DNA from: Oscillospiraceae bacterium
GTDB lineage: Bacteria > Bacillota > Clostridia > Oscillospirales > Acutalibacteraceae
NCBI GenBank assembly: GCA_003499325.1
Contig: DNIP01000110.1
Location: 1-15,433 of the forward strand
DNA length: 15,433 bases
Reading direction: 5' to 3'
Position numbers and translations under genes: made by a program. Positions 1-7,240 of this stretch are shown piece by piece. The first letter of the stretch is position 1. Every line of letters starts with the position of its first letter. Under the pieces are notes generated by a model that was given only the letters and a program-made list of their open reading frames with translations, was not told the origin of the DNA and made no database searches.

Positions 1-528
1 ATCGTCGCGATGGCGTATTCCATCGGCAACGTATCCGGCTGCCACATCAACCCGGCGGTATCGATCGGCGTTCTGCTGACCGGCGGCATGACCGTATCCG
101 AGTTCTTCATCTACATTATCGCGCAGTTCGCGGGCGCTACCGCGGGCGCGGCTGTACTGGGCGCACTGGTCGGCTTTGACACCAGCCTCGGCGCGAACGG
201 CCTGTACAACAACAGCATCATCAAGTCGCTGATCATCGAGTGCATCCTGACCTTCGTCTTTGTTCTGGTCATCCTGAGCGTGACCTCCAAGAAGAAGTAC
301 GAGAAGTTCGCAGGTCTGATCATCGGCTTCACCCTGACGCTGGTGCACATCTTCGGTATCTACTTCACCGGTACCTCCGTCAACCCCGCTCGTTCCTTCG
401 GCCCCGCGATCTTCAAGGGCGGCGACGCGCTGGCAAGCTACTGGGTATTCCTCGTAGCACCCCTCGTAGGCGGCGCGCTGGCAGCGGTCGTTTTCAAGGC
501 GCTGATCAAGAGCAAGGACGCTGATTAA
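1..528 (+). CDS. aqpZ: Aquaporin Z-type water channel, 5' end missing
   Basis: A membrane channel of the major intrinsic protein family, probably passing water across the cytoplasmic membrane. The frame is open from base 1, so the true start and the first ~50 residues (first helix) lie outside the window; the Met at base 10 is internal. Both family signatures are visible: HINPAVS (NPA at 49-57) and TSVNPARSF (NPA at 382-390). The selectivity-filter residues favour a water channel over a glycerol facilitator: His in VHIFGIYFT, Thr in GTSVNPAR, the Arg right after the second NPA, and Ser rather than Asp after that Arg. The C-terminus is short and ends KALIKSKDAD. The gene converges with the minus-strand operon and is followed at 75 bp by a perfect hairpin terminator. 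It looks like ordinary housekeeping, unrelated to the surface-protein cluster. Confidence 0.93.
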   Translation: MVAMAYSIGNVSGCHINPAVSIGVLLTGGMTVSEFFIYIIAQFAGATAGAAVLGALVGFDTSLGANGLYNNSIIKSLIIECILTFVFVLVILSVTSKKKYEKFAGLIIGFTLTLVHIFGIYFTGTSVNPARSFGPAIFKGGDALASYWVFLVAPLVGGALAAVVFKALIKSKDAD

Positions 529-602
529 TCTGTTGCCTCATTAAAATGCTCCCAAATCGGGGCAATGTCATGAAATCGGCGACAGAGAAAAACACAAACA
601 GT

Positions 603-641
603 AAAGGGGCTATCGCACTAAGAAACGCGATAGCCCCTTTT
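603..641 (+). terminator. Intrinsic terminator after the aquaporin gene (bidirectional)
   Basis: A perfect 14-bp stem, AAAGGGGCTATCGC (603-616) against GCGATAGCCCCTTT (627-640), with a 10-base loop. The A-tract before and T-tract after it would let it work on either strand. Its core GGGGCTATCGC recurs in the two hairpins at 14773-14796 and 14823-14852. Confidence 0.85.
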
Positions 642-661
642 AGTATTAGTTGGATATCGGT

Positions 662-695
662 AAAAGGGGTGCTCTGCGGCAGGAGCATCCTTTTT
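662..695. terminator. Second hairpin in the convergent intergenic region
   Basis: A 13-bp stem with two G-T pairs joins AAAAGGGGTGCTC (662-674) to GAGCATCCTTTTT (683-695) around an 8-base loop. It ends in five T on the + strand and four A begin it, so it may back up termination from either side. The stretch 529-795 holds no credible gene, only this and the neighbouring hairpins. Confidence 0.5.
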
Positions 696-702
696 GCCCG
701 CA

Positions 703-740
703 CAAGAAAAGCGCAGCAGTCACGTAACTGCTGCGCTTTC
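703..740 (-). terminator. Intrinsic terminator after the PrsW-family gene
   Basis: A perfect 13-bp stem, AAAGCGCAGCAGT (708-720) against ACTGCTGCGCTTT (727-739), loop CACGTA. Read on the minus strand the stem runs into TTTTCTTG, a normal U-rich tail. It lies 56 bp beyond the stop codon of the minus-strand gene at 796. Confidence 0.8.
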
Positions 741-795
741 CATACGATAGCGGTCACGCCGAGAAAATGCGGCGGTTCCTTTTATCCGTATGCGG

Positions 796-1455
796 TTATG
801 ACTCCGGTTGTACTTCCTTTTTCTTGTTTCTCACACTATTGATCAGCTCGTACACCACAGGGATGTAGGTCGTGAGCGGAAGAACAAAGCCCAGATATTT
901 CAGCCAGCTGTCCGCCTGGACAAGCATGTTGAATATGCCGTGGTAGATGATCGCGATCATCAGCAACGCAAAGGTGCCGCAATAGAACAGCTTTTTGTGC
1001 TTTTTGACAAAGCTCATGCCGTAGCCGACAGTCGCGGTGCAGATACCGTGCATCAACGCGGTCGAAAAGCCTCTGACGATCGCCCATTCGATCGATACGG
1101 CGTCAACGCTGGTAACAAGAATATACGTGTTCTCAAACAGCGCGAAGCCGATGCCGACCGCAAATGAGGACGCAACGAGCTTTTTGAGATCATCCGAGAC
1201 GACAAACGCGTAAATGAGCACCGGGATCGCCTTGATGATCTCTTCTGTCACAGGCGTAACGGTGGTGGTCACATAGGGCGTATTATATCCCAAAAGCCTG
1301 AGCATAAGACCGTTGATCTCGGAGATGAACAGCGCGGCACTGATGCCGATCAGCAAGAATACCATGATCCTGCGCGAGGTTTTATGGATCAGTGGCAGGC
1401 TGAGCAGCAATGGGACGAACATACAGATATACAGAATATAGATCATGTTTTCCAT
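796..1455 (-). CDS. PrsW-family intramembrane (glutamic-type) protease
   Basis: A 219-aa polytopic membrane protein whose conserved residues match the PrsW family, related to the CPBP/CAAX-protease superfamily. Visible: EE71-72 and K75 in TEEIIKAIP (the EExxK motif), E108 in GFALFEN, H136 in LMHGICTATVGYG and H172 in IIYHGIFN. The length fits the family. In Bacillus subtilis PrsW makes the first cut in the anti-sigma factor RsiW; no sigma/anti-sigma pair is visible here, so the substrate must be elsewhere or be a neighbour. The start at 1455 has AAGGGGGA about 8 bases upstream. The alternative ATG at 1446 would give an ATGA overlap with the preceding gene but a poor RBS spacing. The 13-base overlap with the 7-TM gene implies translational coupling. 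A role in trimming the neighbouring C-terminally anchored surface proteins is inference. Confidence 0.87.
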   Translation of the reverse strand: MENMIYILYICMFVPLLLSLPLIHKTSRRIMVFLLIGISAALFISEINGLMLRLLGYNTPYVTTTVTPVTEEIIKAIPVLIYAFVVSDDLKKLVASSFAVGIGFALFENTYILVTSVDAVSIEWAIVRGFSTALMHGICTATVGYGMSFVKKHKKLFYCGTFALLMIAIIYHGIFNMLVQADSWLKYLGFVLPLTTYIPVVYELINSVRNKKKEVQPES

Positions 1456-2102
1456 TTAGCAATCCCCCTTACAACCGTCGGAATGATCGCCGCCGTGACA
1501 AGACCCGTGACACAGCAGCAAATGAGCGTTAACACCTCGTTGGAGCGGCTCATGGCAACACATTCCGCAAAAATCGAAGCCGTATAAATCAATGCCAGAA
1601 GATTGTACGGTTTCAGGAACTTGACAACGCCGAAAGCAGCATCCGGGAAAATCAGGTGCTTCAAATGATAGTAAGACGCCGCCATAGCGAACAGGGTCAA
1701 CACGCCGCCCTGGATCTTCCATAGCTGTGAGACATCGCTCAGCAGGAACAGAACGATATACAGCACAGCGAAAAGCCCCGGCGCGGCAAGCGGGATGAGC
1801 CTGTACTTGCTGAATTCCTTGGCGCCGTTGTCCAAATGAGTATCAACGGCGCTGAAGTTGGCTGAGAAAAAGAACATCAGGCTGCCGATCATGCCCAGAA
1901 AGCCGAGCTGGAAATGATCCGTCAGGTTTCCGTCGGTCAAAAGACGAACGATATTGAACATCCTTCCAAAGGCGATGCAGCCGAGGGATAGGGTGATCAT
2001 CTGTGCGTAAAGAGCCTGTTTGGGACGGAAGAATTTGATTCCCCCATAGTTACACCCCGCAAGAGCACATACGCAAACAATGATGTTTGCAATCAGATAC
2101 AT
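1443..2102 (-). CDS. Seven-transmembrane protein of unknown function
   Basis: I do not recognise this 219-aa protein (221 aa from the upstream TTG). It is almost entirely hydrophobic. Seven membrane spans can be drawn (numbering from the TTG start), near residues 3-23, 36-57, 67-88, 104-126, 132-154, 168-187 and 192-213, with a short basic tail RGIAKWKT. No catalytic motif is evident. There are several Cys residues, including CCC at 197-199. Start choice: an AGGAGG site lies 5 bases before a TTG at 2108 and 11 bases before the ATG at 2102. I prefer the ATG, but TTG gives the better spacing and cannot be excluded. Its end overlaps the start of the PrsW-family gene by 13 bases, so the two are almost certainly made together. 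It may be a partner, substrate or membrane scaffold of the protease. Confidence 0.82.
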   Translation of the reverse strand: MYLIANIIVCVCALAGCNYGGIKFFRPKQALYAQMITLSLGCIAFGRMFNIVRLLTDGNLTDHFQLGFLGMIGSLMFFFSANFSAVDTHLDNGAKEFSKYRLIPLAAPGLFAVLYIVLFLLSDVSQLWKIQGGVLTLFAMAASYYHLKHLIFPDAAFGVVKFLKPYNLLALIYTASIFAECVAMSRSNEVLTLICCCVTGLVTAAIIPTVVRGIAKWKT

Positions 2103-2160
2103 ACTCAAATATACCTCCTTTTTATTCGGACAATATTTTTCTGATTAACTGCGCCGCAAC

Positions 2161-2209
2161 CCCGCCTTTGAAAATGTCTTTCAAGCGAAAGAGTATGATC
2201 AAAGACGGG
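2161..2209 (-). other. Branched hairpin between the 1669-aa gene and the 7-TM/PrsW pair
   Basis: Outer arms CCCGCCTTTGA (2161-2171) and TCAAAGACGGG (2199-2209) pair over 11 bp. The single mismatch becomes a G-U pair in minus-strand RNA, so the structure favours that strand. Inside it a second stem, TCTTTC-AAGC-GAAAGA (2177-2192), is perfect. No U-run follows, so it is not a classic terminator. It could be a processing or stability element, or a leaky attenuator setting expression of the two downstream genes. The rest of 2103-2230 shows only the AGGAGG site of the next gene, and no clear promoter. Confidence 0.5.
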
Positions 2210-2230
2210 ATCGGGTGCAGCGATTTGCTG

Positions 2231-5200
2231 TTATTGCTCGAGATAGAGCTTATTTTCTGTCACGGAAGCCGTGGTGTAGCCGCCGGTGATCTCTGCCGAA
2301 GCCTTGACGTTTCCGGCTTCACGCTGAGCAAACATATAGATGCGGTTGTCGCCGGTCATGTGATGCTTGTCAAAGGAGACGGCTCCCTCGTTGAGCTCGA
2401 GGTGCTCCTTGTTATCGCTCTTCATCACATACTCCCACGGTATGACCTTGTTATCGGTACCGGTCGAAGCCGCCTCCATATCCTGCGAATACGGAACGTA
2501 ATCATACAACGCAAAGCCGATCTTTGTCAAAGGAGATTTCATGTATTCCTTCGGCATGGTGGAGAATATGGGATCCTCCTCGCTTCTCATTCTTTCGTTG
2601 TAATCGTCGGCGGCGTACATCGTTGTGTAGTACATATAGATCTTGGGGCCGTTGGTACCTTCGTTGAGGTCTGTGGGGACAGGGTTCTTGTTCCTGTCGT
2701 ACCTTACCACCGGCGCGTAATAGATCTGGTGACGCTCCGATACGATGCCCTCCGGGTGGAATTCCTCGCCGACCGTGCAGATAATGTCATAGACCGCTTC
2801 ATACAGCTGCTCCTGCTTTTCTGCCTCCTTTGCCGATTCCGAGGTCTTTTCGTTGATCGCATCCTCATCGAGCGAATACCCGCGGTAGCCTAAGTAAACA
2901 AACTTTCCGCCGACGCCGCGGTTGAGGTCGATGTCGCAGAACTCTGTGCAGCCTTGCTCCAGCAGGGAGAGCTGCGCCTCCTTCGCGGTATCTCCCGACG
3001 CGGTGTATATCTTACTGAAATAGGAGGTTGTTACGTCGTATTTCGCGTGGATAAAGACCTCCATCCTCGAGTCGCCGAAGGGGACGGCAGGCTCGGTCAC
3101 CACGTTTTTACCGTTCTTTTTACCGATGACGTCGGCTTTATTGACGACGAGAGCGGTAGAAGAACCGGAGATGAAAACCTTGTCGCTGATCTCAAGCTCG
3201 GTGATCGGCTTGCCGGGTACGGTACCTTGGTTATAGGAGTAGTAGACGAAGTAGGTGTTGCCGTTATTCATCTTGATCGGCGTTGAGTTGGACGCGCAGT
3301 AATAGGTCGCTCGGTCAAATTGCAGCTGATCCGGTGTATTCTTTGCGTCCGACTCATAAAGCAGTACGCTTCGGATCGCCTTATCGACGTCGTCCGTTCT
3401 GGTAACGCTGAGATAAGCTGCCGGGTCGCCCTTCTTCGGCGGCTTAGGCTCGCTGTCCGCCTTCACATAATTATACCAAGCCTTTGTCGGGTCGCCCGCC
3501 ACATCGCACGGGATCATTTCGTCAGTGCCTGCCGACACCGCTTCCGACATGGCTTTCAGATCGACCTGCTTGTCAAAGGCTTCCAGCTCGTCGTCGGTGG
3601 GCTCCTTGTTTTTATTTTCAAAGGTATCCTTGACGTCTTCTCTTACGGCAGCGCCGACTAAGATCTTGGAAATATACTTTTTCCTCACCACAGGATGCTT
3701 GATATACATATAGACCGAGGTGCCGGCGTGGTAATGGTCGCCGTTATCCTCGTCGGATTTTTTCGCGTTGCCGCCGTCATCTGTCCATGAGGGATAAGCG
3801 ATATTGAACGGGGTCAGGTTGTGAGGATCCTTAAACTCCTGAACAGAGAAGAAATCTCCCTCGGGCGTATTACCCGCGAGCGTCTTATCCTCAGATACGT
3901 CGCAGGTGAGCTTGCCGCCGTTGTTGACGCCCTGACGCGCGGATGTGCTGACGACGACGTCATCCAGCGTCAGACCCGGGCGTCCCTTGACATAGCCCGA
4001 GACATACAGGTTAGTCGGCAGCAGCGTCATCTTTCCGTCTGAAAATGTGAAGCCGCCCTGCGCCTCTCTTGTAAAGCCCTCACAGACCTCCGTGTTCTGG
4101 CCTAAAAGTCCACAGGGCGCCATATAGGCGTTTTCCGGAGAGATCGCCCTGATGATCTCAAGCTGATCAACAGAACGCTGCACTGCTACCGAAGCCGCGG
4201 CATAGCTCGCGCTGGTTTCCTTGCCGGAGACCGATATGCTTTTTGACAGGAACAGGGGCAGATGAGACGTATACGGCGATCCTCTGAACGCCTGCACATC
4301 TGTCAGCGCGCGGTAGGGATTGTAGGTCCAGCTATAATAGATGCGCATGTATTTTTGGTTACTGTCTACGACAAAGCCCTTGTAAAAATAGGACTGCGCC
4401 AGATTAACGCCGCTTGACGCGCTCGGCTCTTCAACATTGGGGAGATCGGAGAGCTTGTCAAACAGTTGAGTAACTTTAGATACCGTTGATCCGGAATAGC
4501 CAACACCGCTCTCCGAATCCGGACCGAAGCCGAAGAAGACGCCGGAAAGGTATTTGGTACCCGAGGTGTATGTTACCTCCGGCTCATAATAAAGATAGCG
4601 ATCGGCATTGTCCCAGGTGTTATCCTTTTTTGTATGGTATGCGGTATAGCTGTACGAGTACATTCTCAGTCTTGCGGGATCTTTGTCGTCCTCCGCACTG
4701 ATACGGGTCGTGGCAAAGTTATAAGGAAGACCGCTGAAGGTGGTGACAGGCTCCCAGCCTGCCTTCGCCTCGCTGTGGGAGGAGACCAAGTGCAGCTTGC
4801 CGACCTCAATGGGAGACCCGGCGTTTTCATCTCTGGTGAAATACAGACCGTCCAGATCCCCCGGGAAGCTTTTGTCCTCATTTTTGTCGTTCGCCGGATA
4901 ACCGAGCGTACCGGCGCAGCCGTAGCTATTCGATCCGAATTTGATCTCGCCGCCGTTCTGGAAGGTCGCCACCCTGATATCGCGAACCGCAAGCTTGGGG
5001 TTGCCTGTTACGGTGTAGGCGAGGTAGGTGTACTGCGGCTCATCCCTTACTTTATCTCCGACGTCGGCACAAAGGTTCTGATCAAAGACCTGATAGTTGC
5101 CCTTCATCTTAGTGATCTTTGCCTTTACGATATCCGGATCCTTGCCCGAGACAAGGACGAGATCGGCATAGTAGGTCTTTGAGCCGCTGCTCTTCTGCTG

Positions 5201-7240
5201 TGTGCCGGTGTTGGCCTCGGGCGAGCTGTTCGCTATCGATCTCTCGGTGCGATAATTGATAAAAATACCGTTTACGTCGTCAGACTTCGCGCCGGTGTTG
5301 CAGTTAGCGGGCGATATCTGGCCGAACACGCTTGTGCATTCATAGCCGTTCGGCGTGCTTGCGTCGCCGTAGACGATATCGAAAACATTACCGTTTGCGT
5401 CCGCGCGGAGCGGGCTGCCGGATCTTTCATCCTTAGAGGTGTACATGCACAGCCAGCCGTTTTGCGCCTCATAGGCGTTCAGGTCGGCGATCCTGCCTTG
5501 GTTGTCCTTGACCGCCTCATAGATCAGGTTGATATTATTACCGTCTTCTATCTTTGTATCGACCGCAAAATCAGCCATCTCGGTGTATTCCTTCGGCTTG
5601 CTTTTCAAGATCGCGTCGATAATGAGCGATATGATTGCGAAAAGAATGGTCACCGCCAGTATTACCAGGCTAAAGATACCCGTCCAGCTGGAGACCGCCG
5701 CCGAAATGGCAATCGACTTGGAAGCGATGGCAGCAATAGTGGAGGCAACAGCGGTTGTCGCTGTTTTGAGAACCAGTCCGGCTAAGCCATAATTTCCGGC
5801 AATCCAGGTCAGCACAAAGAGAACGGAGCTGCCGACATTGATCCATTTGAGAACGTCGTTCACAATCTTTTTCGCGTCGTTCCACTTATCCATATCGGTC
5901 TTTTGGCTGACCATCTGCTGCGCAGCGTTAAGACGGATGGCGTCGGAGGTAAACGCGACCTTTTTGTCAGCCAGCTCGGGATTGGTATTGATCCATACGG
6001 AGAAGGAATTTTCGCCCATTTTCTCCTTGATCTTCGCCTTAGCGCGGTTGAGGATCTTTTCGGCGTCGGCGGTCGCCTTGTTCTCGCCCAGACAGCCGAT
6101 CAGCGGCAGCACGCCTACCAAGCCGATCATTCTGCGCTGCGCGGACGTCATCTGCTCCATCACGGGATAGAGCCTTCTGAGGTCTACCTTATCGCTCGTC
6201 TTTTTGCCGATATCAACAAGGAATTCGCCGAGCGGTCTGCCCTGATAAGCTTCATATTCATTGAGGAAATTATAAGCGTTGACATACGTCATGGCGCGAT
6301 CCTCTTCTGTCGGCTCATCGGAGCCCTCCACCGCCTCGTCCATACTGAGCTTCTCCGCGTTGTCGACATACTCGCCTTCATCATAGGCAGACTGTGCGGT
6401 TTCAAAATCAGTCGCGAACTTCTGGAGCTGCTTGAAAAACGCGTTGGCATCGTCGCCGTACTCCTTGTCGTAGGTCGAAAGCTCATCCTTAGAGGTCTTT
6501 TTACTCTCGAGAATCTTCCAAAGGGGGCTGTCGCTGACCTTGTCAGCCCATGAGATATCCTTTTCCTTGCCTGTTTTTTGGTCTTTGCCCTTCTCGAGCG
6601 GCGTCAGACCGGAGGCGAGGAAATTAGCGATAGCGGTTAAGGCGCCGGAGCTGGCGCGGGTAACGATCTTGGTAAAGAAGTTATCGTCCGCCTTGTCCTG
6701 CACGATAAAATCGCCCAGCCCGATATTGTTCTCCTCGGGAATGCTGAACAGGTTGAGTCCCTTATAGGCTTGCTCTGCCTTGGGGCTGCCGTCCTGATAG
6801 TTGGCGATGAATTCGTTCGCGGCCTCATACAGGGCTTCTCCCGCGCCCGCGTTATCCTTTTCGAGCTTCTCGTTAGCCTCGGCGTAGTTCTTGATCTGAT
6901 AGCCGCCGTTCATGTGGAGCAGCTTGATATCATAGATCGCCTCGTCCTTGTTCTCGGTGAGCTTGTAGCCCATTACGACCGCGTCCTTATCCGTTCCCGC
7001 GTTAAGATCCTTCTTCGCGCAGGTATAGCCGTCGCTCTCGCAGAGCTTGATTGCCTCGGCCTCGGTCTTAGCCTGAAAGGTTTTGACCTCGGAGATATAA
7101 TACACCTTTTCTGCCGCGTATGCTTTTCCGAGCATTTGGACAGGGTATTCTAACGCAAAACATACGACCAGGATAATGGCGATCGTTTTGAGAGTAAAGA
7201 AAATGGTATGGCGCAGGTTACGCTCCTTTGTTCTGATCAT
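2231..7240 (-). CDS. Giant exported protein with helical domain, membrane hairpin and multiple MABP-like modules
   Basis: A 1669-aa protein (1672 from the GTG at 7249; numbering follows that). Order: basic N-terminus and hydrophobic core 14-41 ending AYAA (signal peptide, or anchor if uncleaved); an MABP-like module, about 48-120, with YYISEVK, DLNAG and MGYKLT; a helical domain, about 120-465, containing DLRRLYPVMEQM; hydrophobic segments at 470-494 and 523-548 with an Ala-rich stretch between; then ~1100 residues of degenerate beta modules. The clearest of these contain IADLNA (587-592), IDLNRGVGGKFVYLGYR (1440-1456) and TDLNEG...IYMYY (1526-1541). The first third is homologous to the 812-aa protein. 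Unlike its neighbours it has no C-terminal anchor. ATG 7240 is preferred because GGCGGTGA precedes it at good spacing; either start overlaps the upstream gene (23 or 32 bases). Function unknown; membrane or ligand binding at the cell surface is inferred. Confidence 0.85.
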   Translation of the reverse strand: MIRTKERNLRHTIFFTLKTIAIILVVCFALEYPVQMLGKAYAAEKVYYISEVKTFQAKTEAEAIKLCESDGYTCAKKDLNAGTDKDAVVMGYKLTENKDEAIYDIKLLHMNGGYQIKNYAEANEKLEKDNAGAGEALYEAANEFIANYQDGSPKAEQAYKGLNLFSIPEENNIGLGDFIVQDKADDNFFTKIVTRASSGALTAIANFLASGLTPLEKGKDQKTGKEKDISWADKVSDSPLWKILESKKTSKDELSTYDKEYGDDANAFFKQLQKFATDFETAQSAYDEGEYVDNAEKLSMDEAVEGSDEPTEEDRAMTYVNAYNFLNEYEAYQGRPLGEFLVDIGKKTSDKVDLRRLYPVMEQMTSAQRRMIGLVGVLPLIGCLGENKATADAEKILNRAKAKIKEKMGENSFSVWINTNPELADKKVAFTSDAIRLNAAQQMVSQKTDMDKWNDAKKIVNDVLKWINVGSSVLFVLTWIAGNYGLAGLVLKTATTAVASTIAAIASKSIAISAAVSSWTGIFSLVILAVTILFAIISLIIDAILKSKPKEYTEMADFAVDTKIEDGNNINLIYEAVKDNQGRIADLNAYEAQNGWLCMYTSKDERSGSPLRADANGNVFDIVYGDASTPNGYECTSVFGQISPANCNTGAKSDDVNGIFINYRTERSIANSSPEANTGTQQKSSGSKTYYADLVLVSGKDPDIVKAKITKMKGNYQVFDQNLCADVGDKVRDEPQYTYLAYTVTGNPKLAVRDIRVATFQNGGEIKFGSNSYGCAGTLGYPANDKNEDKSFPGDLDGLYFTRDENAGSPIEVGKLHLVSSHSEAKAGWEPVTTFSGLPYNFATTRISAEDDKDPARLRMYSYSYTAYHTKKDNTWDNADRYLYYEPEVTYTSGTKYLSGVFFGFGPDSESGVGYSGSTVSKVTQLFDKLSDLPNVEEPSASSGVNLAQSYFYKGFVVDSNQKYMRIYYSWTYNPYRALTDVQAFRGSPYTSHLPLFLSKSISVSGKETSASYAAASVAVQRSVDQLEIIRAISPENAYMAPCGLLGQNTEVCEGFTREAQGGFTFSDGKMTLLPTNLYVSGYVKGRPGLTLDDVVVSTSARQGVNNGGKLTCDVSEDKTLAGNTPEGDFFSVQEFKDPHNLTPFNIAYPSWTDDGGNAKKSDEDNGDHYHAGTSVYMYIKHPVVRKKYISKILVGAAVREDVKDTFENKNKEPTDDELEAFDKQVDLKAMSEAVSAGTDEMIPCDVAGDPTKAWYNYVKADSEPKPPKKGDPAAYLSVTRTDDVDKAIRSVLLYESDAKNTPDQLQFDRATYYCASNSTPIKMNNGNTYFVYYSYNQGTVPGKPITELEISDKVFISGSSTALVVNKADVIGKKNGKNVVTEPAVPFGDSRMEVFIHAKYDVTTSYFSKIYTASGDTAKEAQLSLLEQGCTEFCDIDLNRGVGGKFVYLGYRGYSLDEDAINEKTSESAKEAEKQEQLYEAVYDIICTVGEEFHPEGIVSERHQIYYAPVVRYDRNKNPVPTDLNEGTNGPKIYMYYTTMYAADDYNERMRSEEDPIFSTMPKEYMKSPLTKIGFALYDYVPYSQDMEAASTGTDNKVIPWEYVMKSDNKEHLELNEGAVSFDKHHMTGDNRIYMFAQREAGNVKASAEITGGYTTASVTENKLYLEQ

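Noticed and set aside
506..842. Small open frames on both strands across the aquaporin/PrsW gap
   Set aside because: They run through three hairpin terminators, their sequence is palindromic, and no ribosome site or family resemblance is seen.
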